Shown in pieces: positions 1-24,300 of a stretch of 64,000 nt of DNA. The position numbers and the translations under genes are program-made. A model generated the notes under the pieces. It was not told the origin of the DNA. It saw only the letters and a list, made by a program, of their open reading frames with translations, and searched no databases. The stretch is from contig NC_087381.1 of NCBI RefSeq assembly GCF_963675165.1, forward strand, positions 2,356,001 to 2,420,000, in the 5' to 3' direction. How positions within the stretch are numbered: the first letter of the stretch is position 1; each line of letters opens with the position of its first letter. Origin of the DNA: Halichondria panicea. Its lineage: Eukaryota > Porifera > Demospongiae > Suberitida > Halichondriidae.

Positions 1-839
1 AGCTCATACATTGTAAGCTTTTTAGAGAGGTGGCCGTTCCTGAGAGGTTGCTGCATGTGCATTGAAGTTATTGTAGTTTCAATCTGGACATGAACTCTTG
101 ACCGTTTTGGTGAGGAGGTTCCAATGTATTGATTAATAGTGGTGTAATGCCCCGACAGCGATCACGCCTAAAGGCAGAGAATTGTAAATTGACATCGAAC
201 TGACTACCGTATATAGAAACTGGATATAAGCGTATCTTTATTTTCAACGCATGGTCAACTGCAGATTTTTTGTACTCGAATTGAAACGCTTTTCCAATTG
301 TGCAAAGGTTAGAATGTGAGACAAAAATGAGCTCCTTTTGTTCCAGTTCCTGGTCAATATGAATGTGAATTTAAACATTGTGTAAAATGAACTGTAACAT
401 AATAGTATGATATAGATCCAGTTAGGGATGCCTGCTTGCTCACGAGCCAGCTCTCATCACAGAGACGTTCGGTTATTGGGTGGGGCTTGAAAATGACTAC
501 ATTATATAATATTATAGGGCCTGGCGCATTCTCAAAAATAAGTGTGTAGAGCTCTGGTATTGACCCCCATGAGCACATGCGCTATAATAATCCAGTTTCT
601 ATAATGGTATGCTTGTGAGCTGGTTGTGCACAATAATCGATTATGCAGATTAATTCATGTGAGACACATGTTCTTTAAAATTTATACTGCATGGCTTTGC
701 ATTTCCACAATTATGCCTGTATATATGCTCACTAACAGGAAGGGGCCTCATCTTTAATAATATTGATGTTAACTGCATTTAAATGCATGCATGCCTTTAA
801 ATGATACTAATTTTATGACATGTCTATGCAGTAGCAGAG

Positions 840-1230
840 CAGTGGCGGATCCAGAGGGGGTTCTTTGGGTTCAATTGAACCTCCCCTTTGAGAAAGAAGT
901 GAGTGGGAGGCTCAAGCAACTAGTTAGCAAGTTGTTCCTTTCTTACTAGCTTTCACATGCACTTCTCACTTACCTTTAGTCTTTGTTAGTCCTGCAAAGC
1001 CGTTTGTCTGTGTAGTTTCAGTGACTATGAAGGCTAAAAACTCTCCAGCGAGTGCATGCAGACTGCTTCATGAAAAGTGATGACCTTTTTTTTAGGAAAA
1101 AATTTGGTGTGTTAATGCGCATGCTTACTGTTTAGAAGAAGTGACGACCTTTTTTTTAGGTAAATTTAACAGTCCTTGACCCGCTCAGAGCCCTGGAACC
1201 CCCCTTTCAATAATCCTAGATCCGCCACTG
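840..1230. mobile_element. Short TIR element (CAGTGGCGGATC family)
   Basis: The ends are inverted copies of CAGTGGCGGATCCAG and its complement. CAGAG stands on both sides, a possible 5-bp target duplication. No transposase frame is present. A second member lies at 32517-32770 with its own 5-bp duplication, and a lone end occurs near 19065-19078. The terminal sequence resembles some hAT-type non-autonomous elements, but the superfamily is inference. Confidence 0.7.
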
Positions 1231-1339
1231 CAGAGGAGGTTGGCCACGCGTCATCAATCATGTGACATTCCTAAGGTCTCTGCTCACGTTACCATAGATA
1301 CAGAATAACTGTAATAAAAAAGTTATGGATACTCTTTCT

Positions 1340-1560
1340 TTGCTGACTTGTAACACCGGACTAGCTGTGTCTGTTGTCTGGCTGGACCAAGATTAGCTAG
1401 ACTATAGGGTAGAGTATAGTTCTGTACTTCAGCGGTGCTGTATGCAGCTTGCATTGTACTGGCTGGCAAGAATCTAGTAAACACTGTATGCACTGATAAC
1501 TCGCCAGAATAGAGGGGATTGGTGGGGATCAGATTGGTTAATGAAAGTTTTATATCAAAA
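1340..1560. repeat. Dispersed repeat shared with about 28.97-29.14 kb
   Basis: The segment around the words CTGGCTGGCAAGAATCTAGT and GCACTGATAACTCG recurs, with substitutions, at about 28970-29140. No coding sense was found in either copy. Confidence 0.55.
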
Positions 1561-2052
1561 GAAGCCAGAGAGGCACATAACGTTTGCCTTCAGTCTCTAA
1601 TGTGACCGTGCAACATCAGCTAGAAGTTTACATAGAACTCATTGTCAATTTTTGTGCCAGCTCAGCAAAAACGCAAAAAAAGTGGTGCACGTGATCGTGT
1701 CCAACCTCCTCTGATGCAGTAGTAGGTTAGTTAAATCTCAGACTCAGGTATAGAGCTACTTACTGACTTTAGGCTGTGTTTTTATGATCGACATTTTCGG
1801 TCCTTAATTATTTTATTTTTGAAATCAAATTTCCAGGCAGTTATTATTCCTCACACTACACGTATTCTTCATAATTATATAGGACATATAAAACAGAAAT
1901 GCACAGAAAATGTTGCACTACGTATATATATATATATATCCTGTTCAATGGTTACGTACAGGAAATTTAGATCTTCTTAATTCCTGTGAAATGATTATAA
2001 TTATATTATAATAGATGGAGCGCATTATATGGTTCGCAGAAACACTACATGC

Positions 2053-2597
2053 ATGGTCTCAACGGCTAATTGCTGTGTATACATAATCAGCTGATATACC
2101 GTGTTGATCATTTATTTAGCTGAATATATACTTAGCTAAATAAAGGATCAAACACGGTATATCAACACAGCAATTAGCCATTGAAACCATGTAAAACTAC
2201 TCAACGGCTAATTGCTGTGTATACATAATCAGCTGATATACCGTGTTGATCATTTATTTAGCTAAATATATACTTAGCTAAATAAAGGATCAAACATGAT
2301 ATATCAACACAGCAATTAGCCATTGAGACCATGTAAAACTATATAATTATACTCATATGCTAAGTGGCACCTTATTTATTGTATATTAGATCTTCTTAAT
2401 TCCTGTGAAATAATATTATAATAGATGGAGCGCATTATATAGGTTCACAAAAACACTACATGGTCTCAACGGCTAATTGCTGTGTATACATAATCAGCTG
2501 ATATACCGTGCTGATCATTTATTTAGCTAAATATATACTTAGCTAAATAAATAATCAAACACGATATATCAACACAGCAATTAGCCATTGAGACCAT
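2053..2597. repeat. Array of three long palindromes (hairpin repeats)
   Basis: Three units (about 2053-2190, 2200-2332 and 2459-2597) each begin with the arm CAACGGCTAATTGCTGTGT and end with its near complement ACACAGCAATTAGCCATTG. The centre is ATTTAGCTGAATATATACTTAGC or similar AT-rich sequence. Each unit could fold into a hairpin of about 135 nt. The matching intron of the second SRCR kinase has only one degenerate half-unit near 33767-33845, so the array expanded in this copy or collapsed in the other. Confidence 0.8.
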
Positions 2598-2627
2598 GTA
2601 AAACTATATAATTATACTCAATATGCT

Positions 2628-2688
2628 AAGTGGCACCTTATTTATTGAATAAATAATGAATATACAATAAATAAGGTGCCACTTAGCA
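2628..2688. repeat. Inverted repeat
   Basis: GCTAAGTGGCACCTTATTTA is followed after a short AT-rich spacer by its complement TAAATAAGGTGCCACTTAGC. A single arm recurs at 2360-2385 and 33848-33870, so this is a folded-back repeat element. Confidence 0.75.
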
Positions 2689-3475
2689 TTGAGTATATAT
2701 AGTTTTACTTATGGCAATGTTTGTACAGAGCAGAACGATATTGATTTCGCGTACTAATACGCTCTGTGTTATATACTCATTCGCTCCTGGTATAATATAA
2801 TTTATGGTAATCTATCAAGGCGTATATATATATTTAGTTGCAGCATCTATCTAGCCTGCATGCATGCATGGACTGAACCAAGCCTATATATATACACACA
2901 TGTGCAGTAATTTCAAGCCGGGTGGATCTCTGACACTTACAATCTTTGCAAGATAAATAGTAGCTGGCTCAGTTCTTGAAGCTCAATAGCCGCTGAATTT
3001 AATCTCAAGTTCCCAGTACTCCTCTTGATCTGTTGTTGCTACTGGAGGTCCTTTTATAGTGCTGTGGTCATGTAGTATATAAGTCAGATATGCTGTATAT
3101 AGCGCAACATTTTCGAGGGGCTTAATTTTCGCTGATTTCGTGGGTTAGCAATCCTATATACGAAACAAAAATTATTCCTTAATTATCTGTATATAACGTG
3201 CAAAAATTAAAGGCCTGGCTTCCAGTAAACAGACATTCCACGAACATTGTGCAACGAAATGGATTAATGTTTGTTTCAATTATAGTTGTGAGATATTAAG
3301 TCAACATTGAAATAATAACTTAAAATTATTCATTATTGAGTCAACGTTGAAAGTGAAAGAAGCCTAGTTTAATAATATAAATCGTATCACAGTATATTAT
3401 GTGCATGAGTGATGGCTGGCCTATATAATAATACTGATAATTGTGCATATTGTATAGTTCATTTCGTGCCTGCAG

Positions 3476-15521
<12,046 letters not shown>

Positions 15522-15919
15522 GCGAGTCACTAATGAACAGAGCAACTAATGTGATGAGAATTGAACTAACTAATTATCTCAATGATAGATTGATTAAATT
15601 TTGTTATAGATTAATGACTATTATAGATTAATGACTGCAATGCAGCATGCAACAACTTTTGCTGTGACATTAATTTTTATTGTTTTACTCACAAGTTTAT
15701 AGCTAGTACAAAAAAACTGCTGTACATAACATAGAAACACATGATATATTATTATAAGAAGTCAGATATACACATGCAGCAAGTGAATACTACACTGGGA
15801 AAAAGCGTGCTATAATTATATGCGACTGTTTTAGTGTGCTCACCACACTTCATTTTTACAGTGTAATCATGAAACGGCACTATAGATTTACACCTCTACT
15901 TTTATCATAATTATAATTA

Positions 15920-16388
15920 CAGTGGAACCTCCATTAACGACCACCTCCAAAGAGCAACCACACGCTATATAACGGCCAAGAGCTCAGGTCCGGATTGAAA
16001 CTACAATGACTTCAATGTAAAGCAACCTCTCAGGAGCGACCACCTCTCTACTCCGTATAACGAGCAACTTTCTAGTCCCCAACTAGCTTTAGCAATGGAA
16101 AATTACCTCCCAGAACGGACAGCCACACCCAGAATTAGCAGAAAATTATTGCTGAGATAGCATTATTTTGTACAATCGTGAAAACCTGGCTGTAGCTTGT
16201 CTCTACAGCCTTTTCAAAGCTTGTATGAGCTAAAGAAGCAGTTAGCAAAGCTCCAAGATTCATTTGCAGCAAGAAATGAGTCATAGAAAATACATAGCTG
16301 GCAATCGAAACCTCCCAAGGAAGACCACCTCTCTATAACGGCCAAAAGGCTGGTCCCCAATGGTGTCCGTTTTATGGAGGTTCCACTG
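15920..16388. mobile_element. Pogo/Tc1-mariner-like MITE with TA duplication
   Basis: Ends are CAGTGGAACCTCCATTAACG and GGAGGTTCCACTG, about 470 bp, flanked by TA on both sides. The paralogous site at 45459-45461 is uninterrupted (ATAATTACACGCAACC), with a single TA. No transposase frame. The TA target and terminal sequence fit pogo/Tigger-type elements. Confidence 0.85.
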
Positions 16389-16770
16389 TACACACAACCT
16401 TACATCTTCTTCATAAGCAGGGGCATAGCTTAATGGTTTCCTAGTTGCCCAGAAACCCCCTTGCTTGCTGAAAAATGGGTGGGGCTGATCATGTGCTGAA
16501 GTTAATATTGACCACAAGTAGAGTAAGTAACCGATCTTTGCCAGATACCTATAATCGGCGGCTATTGTTCGAAGCACAAGACGATTTTGCACAAAACTAA
16601 CTACATGGACCTACAGATGAGTAAGAAAGTAACAGCTCCTAAAAATTTGGAAAGAATAACTCGCTTGCGGACGGAGTGGTGGTCATGAGAAGTGAGCTGC
16701 CGAATTGATTAATTGTCGTCAGTGAGACATTTATCTCCGTCTTTGCACGCTTACTAAGTACTGAAACCAC

Positions 16771-18108
16771 TAGCCTCGATCCCAGGCCGATCCGTCTCTA
16801 ATTGAACGCTAGGTCGCCTCCTCGGCCTGGTATTGATTGTATCTGGGCGTGTATCTGGGCATGTGCTGTGGTTGCTGTGGTTGCTCAGGTATTCGCTAAA
16901 TAAGAGCGAATACCTGAGCAAGGTGGAGCGAATAGAACACTAATAGTGTATGTAAGCATACTTACTCCGTAAAATCACCGTTAAATCACAAAGAACTCCG
17001 TGTCATAGGTCTATTCGTTTAGTTTGTCATAGATATAGGCTTAGCTAGTTAGAGTGTGAGGAGCTGTCTTGTGCGAAGGAAGAAGGAGCATCACTCTTGT
17101 GAAAGAACAGACCTAGGTTCTCAAGTTTCTGCTATCAGTGGCTACCTTTGATTGACTACACAATTTAATACAAGCGCTTGATTAGACTATTGATTGCCAG
17201 ATACACTTGGTAGAGTCTATCCTCAGACTCTGGCCATCGATCTCTTGTATACTATGCTCAGGGGTGTCCACAAGTGGCTGGGCCTGGGATGTATTGTCAA
17301 GGTGAGCGATATAAATCAATAATCCCCTTTCATCATTGGAAATTGTACACTATAGCCTATAGCCCAATCCTTGGTATCTGGATCAAGATATGACATTACG
17401 GCACTGACACTGGTGTTGTGTTAGCCTCCTTCACCGGCCTTCAAGGAAGTGCGGCCTGGGATCGTGGCTAGTTTGTGTGGACCATCACTGTGAGTTACAA
17501 AATGTATAGTGGAATGGTGAATTTAAGTTCATACTAATTTGTATACAGGAGCAAAATGGAACCTTCCCCTCCAACCCCCGTCGTACTCCTCCTAGCTGAT
17601 GGGTGTGAACTAATTGAAAGAGGATGCCCCAGTGCCACTCGTGTCCTTCCCAAGGGTCCGATCTTATAGAACTACCTGCACTAAAACTACGGACGTGGAA
17701 TGGCTCTTTCAACACTTGTGGTTGCTATCCTGACCAGTGACGTCAGGATTCTACTGTCTCTTGATGCACTGTGAACACACAATCTTTGTTATGCCACCTG
17801 AAGGCTTAGCAGGCATATCCAACACAGTAATTATTAAGTCTTTCTGGAAGCTCTTGTTTGAGATCTTCGCTTCTAAACATCTGCATTTATTATGGACGCA
17901 TGCAGTACTGCTGTGCACAGTATTAATTTCTAGTGTCATTATATCATTATTATATCACTGTATTTTTAGCCAACTGTGATGAACTGAAGATTTTACAGTA
18001 CATAGCTGATACTTACCAGTTTCCGGTCACGCCCAGATACAATCAATACCAGGCCGAGGAGGCGACCTAGCGTTCAATTAGAGACGGATCGGCCTAGGAT
18101 CGAGGCTA
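16771..18108. mobile_element. 1.34-kb TIR element (TAGCCTCGATCCCAGGCCG family)
   Basis: Inverted ends of about 85 bp match almost perfectly: left TAGCCTCGATCCCAGGCCGA, right ending GGATCGAGGCTA. A short nested family member lies at about 17425-17470. No clear transposase and no clear target duplication, so it may be rearranged. Same family as 4940-5519 and 39761-40361. Confidence 0.75.
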
Positions 18109-18262
18109 CTAGCTAGCTAGCTAGCTCTACGCAAGTCTATAATGGGACTTCCCCTGGCTGAGTATGGGATTTTCCCTAGTCACGTATGACCGAAAGTGGG
18201 CGTAACCCCAAAAAATTCTCGCTGCGCGCGACTTTCACTACTCGCGCTGCGCGCTCGTTCAG

Positions 18263-19044
18263 TTTGGACCATAGATTGAAAAGGAAGGGGATTGGAAACG
18301 AAAATTTTTGCGTGAAACACTCCGCGTTATAGGGCGTGGCTAAAACTACAAAGGGATTATTTTATAGTCAGCATGCTCATTACCTGTCTTGGCTGCCATA
18401 CAATGTGCTGTACATAGAAATGGTGAAATTGATCACTTTTAATGTTGAATATTCTAAAAAGTAAAGAGAATAATTAGCTCTAAAAGGTCGACTAAGCAAC
18501 GCAACCACTATCACTAAACAAATAAATGCTATAAAAGAAGAAATAGCCCTTACTATGAAGTCATGAGAGGTCAAGGCCCGTGGTGTGTCTAAAAGTATAC
18601 TAAAGCAGTTTGAAGGACTATACTGCAAACGTTTATGAACAGTAAAGCTTATCCATGGCATGAAACCATTCTATGTAGCACTTAGATACATAATAACCAA
18701 GTCAAGCAATGTCTTTTACTGTTTAGGCTTCGCAGCAGGGAAAGAGAAAAGTTGACCTGGAGTAATTCAAGCTATACTCAACAAAAACTAAAAACAGAGT
18801 AAAGACAGCGGACCTAGACAAGTTAGAGCTTGTCAGTGGTGTAAACTTACTTCTCTAGAGTAACCTCCCAGCCTTTGAGTGATCGCTAGTGGATAGGAGA
18901 GCTAGAAACAGTTGAAATACAACCAAAGTACGGTCAAAACAAAAATAATCGCGAGCGCGAAATCATAACGCGGAGTGTTTCAACCATTTACACAGGGAGG
19001 CCTGGTCGTTTCCAATCCCCTTCCTTTTCAATCTATGGTTTGGA
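18263..19044. mobile_element. Inverted-repeat element with GGGATTGGAAACG arms
   Basis: Left arm about 18263-18330 (ATTGAAAAGGAAGGGGATTG) mirrors the right arm at about 18964-19044, and CCGCGTTAT/ATAACGCGG words pair as well. The right side is followed by a lone CAGTGGCGGATC-type end (about 19065-19078), suggesting nested insertions. No coding frame recognised. Confidence 0.6.
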
Positions 19045-19477
19045 CCCCCCCTTTCATTTTTCCTGGATCCGCCACTGGAGGCGGGTATTCGAGACTAATC
19101 TACAATCACAACTAAAAGCTAGGGAAGACAATTAACCTAGCTGCATGCATGCCATGCAGTGACATTTCTGGATCTGTTCTCTTAAAGGTCACTATACTTC
19201 AGTTTAATGCTTCCAATGCTTTGTTCAATACTTTCCCCCATAACATTGCCCAATCTATGTATTATGCTAGAGGTCCTCCACCAGACAAGTACAATGCATG
19301 CAGGAGGTATAGTTGTCCAGTGGAGTAAGGTTCCTGAGGGTAGGACACATGTGTTATACTGTTATACGAGAAGTCAGTATGTTTTCCTTGAGGTGTTGAG
19401 CCTACGCTCCATGCACACATGGACATTGAGCGCATGTGAGTTAGATCTATTGATCTGCTTACAGCTAGTGTAGATCT

Positions 19478-21101
19478 ATAGATATACCATAGATAGTGTG
19501 GAAAGGGATTGGAAACGGATCGCAATCGTCGGCCAGTCCAGGCTGCGCAGGAAGTTAATTCACTGCACCGGAAGCTAATAATAGTTTCTTCACATCACCT
19601 TGGGATATATGGGATGGCAGCACAGATTACAGAGCAGACAGACAGCATATGAGACTTGAGAAGAGCTAGAGCTAAAGAGCAGTGATGAGCATTGAAGGTA
19701 TAAGTCCAAAATACCAGTCTACATTTGTATAGCTTGCTTGTCCAATTTAATATTGTCCCTTTTAATTAATATTAATTAATACAGAGAAACACTCTATACT
19801 GAGATCGAGAGAAGCCACTAAGCCTCTGTTTGTGAAGACGAAGGATTCAAGATATTTAGCAGTGCCAGCATCATGTAACTGCAGTGACTTTAGCAACAAA
19901 GTTGTAGCTATGAATGGATGATTTACGAGGGAAATACAATTTAATAGCTTAATCACTTTAGCGTATTGTGTATTCACACTCTTATACTCTTAGTATTATA
20001 GTTGATTCAATTCATAATTATAATTACGGTTGTTTGATCACACGTAAAAAAATAATTATGTGCATCAAATAGAAATGTAGTTAAACACTTCAAGAGGGTT
20101 CTAGCCGATTCGCTCACTCAGAAAGGCACTTGCATCAGGGAGGATGAACAGGTCCCCTACCATGTCAATGAATGATTTGACTGCAAAGGGACGAGGGGAG
20201 TTTTAGGTTTACAATACACATTGTATATATACGTACCTGACTGTAAACTTCAGTCCTTGTGGCATCACTACAGCATGCATCTTAAGCTCCTTACGGCTAG
20301 AAACAGATTTTTCCCAGTATCCCAGTCGTCCAGATATTCATTCTCCAACCCTATAGTATATATCACCCATGGGTAAGTAAACAAGACGGTAGTAACATAA
20401 TAACGTATGACCAGTATATACATGTACGTACGTCAATTTGTAAATATACATGTAGACTAAACATCACAGCTACTGCCAAAATAAGGCTTTGTTCAGTCAA
20501 ATAAGGGTGCCCATTCCACAATATACAGTACTCACTACAATATAAAAGCATTTAGAAATACCCAAGACAAATTATAAGCCAAAGAGAGGTACGGAAAAGT
20601 GAACATAAATTCCGGTAAATTTTGCCATTAAATTTTTATCACATGTTGTGAACTTTCCTTAGTACTTAGCAGTGCCAATTCAACACCATTCCATTCCTCA
20701 TCTAATTCTCTATTCAACAAAGTCAAAATAGTAAATATTGCTTGTATAACAACAAAGATATAGGTACAGAAAGTCATTCCCAGTTGAATATGCCGCTAAT
20801 TTCACTAATATAGGCCTGGAAATCCAGGCCCCAATTAATAATTAGCACCTACATGGTAAGAGAGGCTCTAATAAATACTGCTACTGGTCTTAGTGCTATT
20901 GAAAGTGTTACCTTTGTCCAAGAATAGGAGAAAACCTTGTCTTTGGTATCTCTGAACGTGCGTAATTTAGCGCTTGTAGCTGCGTTAATTGAAGCCTGGA
21001 CTGCCCGCTGGCCTTTGCGTTTATTACACACACTTGATAAGCCCACGTGATCCCGTTTCCAATCCCTTTCTACACTATATCTATGGATATACTATAGATA
21101 T
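19478..21101. mobile_element. 1.6-kb insertion with about 45-bp inverted ends
   Basis: Left end (GATAGTGTGGAAAGGGATTG) and right end (CAATCCCTTTCTACACTATA) are inverted copies. The 5' flank of receptor B (about 60840-60890) lacks the element, so it is an insertion in the flank of receptor A. Boundaries are uncertain because the flanks are AT-rich repeats. No transposase frame seen. Confidence 0.6.
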
Positions 21102-21102
21102 A

Positions 21103-21140
21103 CTATTATTATTATTATTATTATTGGTTATTATTATTAT
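21103..21140. repeat. (ATT)n microsatellite
   Basis: ATT trinucleotide run upstream of receptor A. The complement (AAT)n stands at the same distance upstream of receptor C (52746-52775). Receptor B lacks it. Confidence 0.9.
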
Positions 21141-21396
21141 GGTTATTCCCAAGTTATATACGGTAGATCTATATGATGAGCGTTATTTGGATGGTTATTG
21201 TAACTTCTCGCACAAGGGAAAACAAGGTGCTTGCATGCATTTAGTATAAGTTTGCATGGATTGCACACAATAATTATCATTGAGACAGACTATTACTATG
21301 TATATATAGATCTATATACTTACTGTAGCATTTCAGCCTACTTTGACTGATAGATCTATATAGGCTATATATAGCTGTTCGTTTCTATTGACTACT

Positions 21397-24300
21397 ATGC
21401 TTAGTTCAAGTTTATTTTCGCTGCTGTGTGTAACTCTCACTCTCATCTGTGGTGGAAGCACTGAAGGGCAAAATAATGATTTACCAGTTTATCCAACGGT
21501 TTCTCTTGATCCTGACATTGGCTCCCTTTACTTTGGATTATTGGTTGGAGGTTCACTTGAGAATAGCTCAGTACTTGCAGCTGTGAGATTGTCTCTCGAC
21601 ATCATCAATAATCGCTCAGACATTTTGAGTGGATATTCTCTTCACTACACTCTGACTTATTCTGGTGTAAATAGTGATATATATATATATATATATAATG
21701 TAAACTGTGTATAAGTGTATAGTGCAGTACATATAATTATATAGTTATACATGCTGCTCTTCTAGTGGCAGGTTGACTGCACATGCAGGGACTGAGACAA
21801 GTTTTATTTCAATGCAGTGCTATGGAAGTGACTTGGTGGATAAGACCTTCACACAACTGGATGGCAGACCAGATGGCTGTAAGAAACTTGGCTTGATCAC
21901 TGCAGGTTGCACCAGTACATCACTTGTTTCGTCTTATGTGGGCAATCACTTCAATGTCCCTGAGGTATGGAAATTGTTCACTATATTATTATATGCATGC
22001 CCATGTACACAATTATATAGAGGCAACTATATATAGCTATAGGTTTCCTGTATTAACTTTGTGTCTTGAACAAAAGTTTTGTATACAATCTCCATTATCG
22101 CATGTCATTATTATAGTCTCTGCATGCATGGGCGTGATATCGAAACGAATAATTTTGTTGAGCAGATACTGTGCTCTCAGACTGTACAAAGTGATGCAAG
22201 AGATTTGAATGTGTTTAGAACTCATCCCTCCAAGTTAGTGCTTGTACCTGCTCTCGTTAGCATCATAGCCTCTTATGAATGGACGAAAGTGGCTCTCATG
22301 GTGGAGAACAAGCAAGAATACACACCAGTATGTTGAAACTATGAGCAACAGTATTAACGTGAGGCTATAATATAGATGTTGTTTAGTGGTATGACACTTT
22401 TCCTTACTTATAGACACCTTCGCATGCTCTTCCTCGCTCATACAAAAGGGAGTGTATACGAATATCTATTTTGTATAGACCGGCCGTTCATACTAATCAA
22501 TGGAGTTTATAATCGAGGCTAAATGCTTTGACCACAGAAGAATGCTAAAATAATGTGCATGCATAATATTTATAGATGATTAAAGCGTTGAAGGAGGAAG
22601 TGATGGACCTGAACATTACCCTCTCTGTCACAACTATGGATCTGCAAGGAGACTCGCTGAAAGTGATCGGGAGCTGTGGCAAAGATATATTTGTAAGATC
22701 TTTCCTGCGCTCGTTACTGTCAGAATCATGACTTTAAATAAATACAGGACTCTGATGTAAGGATATTCATACTGGTGATGTCTTCGGAAATGACTCGACA
22801 CTTGCTTTGTCAGGTACGAATATAGCAGTCGTGAATATCGCCCTGAGTATATAGATCATGATACTGATTAGTTCCTCCGGTAACTATAGATCCTTTCCCA
22901 TTGTGAATACAGGCATTCAAGCAAAGTGTGAAGTATCCCAAACATGAGTTTGTATTGGTTAGTGAGCAAAACAGCAACTGGTGGGTATCATCACAATCAG
23001 AGGATGGACGTTACGGCTGCTCTTCTAATCAACGAGCTGATGTGCTGAGCCATTCACTTGGACTGCAACTAAATCAAGATCACATTGTTCGTAAACAGCA
23101 GGTAATCAAAGTGAGATTACTCTTCATATATACCTTGAGAGGTATATATATAGCTAGCTATGTACATACATCACAGTAAGTCATCCACTAGCTTAATATG
23201 TGGTAATTTTAAAATCTTTGTGTGTTTTTCCCAGAATATTTCTGAGGATACTGATATCTCTAACTTTACTGGTGGATCACAGGCTAAGTATTGCTACGAT
23301 GCTGTCTGGACACTTGCTTTGGCACTCAACAAAACCGTGACAGGTATACCAAAAGTTTAATTGTGCTCCAAATATTCAAATTCCATCCAGAGTTTGGTGA
23401 TATCGACTGCACTTATCAAGACTCTCAAATGGATCAGTTGTACAATAATATTCAAGAAACTGACTTCATTGGAAAAACAGTAAGTGGATTATAATAAACA
23501 ATAAACAAATTGTATGCATGACTGTACAATAACATCATTTCAACCATTCATAAGGATTCATTTTGTAAGACCATAATCATAAGTATAGCAGGAAATATTC
23601 ATGAAGTGCAAACATTTCGCGTTTTTCGAGGACTGAACTGTCCTGCTAACGGTGTTATAATTATGATTGCCCACTACGTACATTAAACTAATTGTCTATT
23701 ATTAACACCCTAGCTATTATTATTATCAGGTTGAATCATGACACTAAAGTCTTAAAGGCCGCCTCTTTTATTACAACCATTGTTTGTTTGACCAATGGCC
23801 ACCATTAAAGACAAATTTCTCTCAGTGCTATATTATTATAGTTACATATCATTGATCTTTGCATGCAATCCTCATTACATGGAGGTGCTTGGCTGCTTGC
23901 AGGGTCATGTGAGATTTACCGAGGGCGGGGAGCGATCGACTGATGACATTGAGATACTTGTGATACAATATCAAACTGAAGAGTCACAATGGAATAACTT
24001 GAATACTGCAACTATAGGATCGTACATGCACAGCGAATTGACACTTTATGGCAACAAAACCATATGGCCAGGTAGGGTATGGTGAATCTTCATTTCTGTT
24101 ATAATTCATCTCGTTCTGTATAGATGGAATTCCATATGATGGCAAGCTTGTCAGTGTGATAGTTACCGTGTCCACTCCATTAGCTGTTGTTTATTATTTC
24201 TTCGCAACTGCTGGTATCATCTCAACACTAGTCTGTTGTGTATTCAATTATGCCTACAGGAAAACAAAGTGGGTTTATTATCAGTTACGCTCTGCTCATA

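Larger units (their letters stand above)
1..3475 (+). other. Partial intron 1 of SRCR kinase 1
   Basis: No coding exon recognised. The sequence matches intron 1 of the second SRCR kinase (about 32.86 kb onward) and the third copy (about 62.4-63.2 kb), including the stretch near 130-440, so the window opens inside intron 1 and the signal-peptide exon lies to the left. It holds a TIR element (840-1230), a dispersed repeat (1340-1560), an array of palindromes (2053-2597) and an inverted repeat (2628-2688). Bases 1-125 resemble decayed pogo-like elements at 15920-16388 and about 62.4-62.64 kb. Confidence 0.6.
15522..21396. other. Transposon-rich spacer between SRCR kinase 1 and receptor A
   Basis: No host exon recognised. 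Up to about 15919 and just after 16388 the sequence matches the region after gene 2 (45064-45470), so it is the shared 3' flank. After that comes a run of inverted-repeat elements (15920-16388, 16771-18108, 18263-19044, about 19478-21101). The stretches 19395-19470 and 21100-21396 are the reverse complement of the 5' flank of receptor B (about 60600-60960), so the last element sits in the ancestral upstream region of receptor A. Confidence 0.6.

Noticed and set aside
21773-21817. Start of receptor A exon 2 at the upstream ATG (TAHAGTETS)
   Set aside because: The TTTTATTTCAATGCAG acceptor at 21802-21817 and conservation in receptors B and C place the exon start at 21818.
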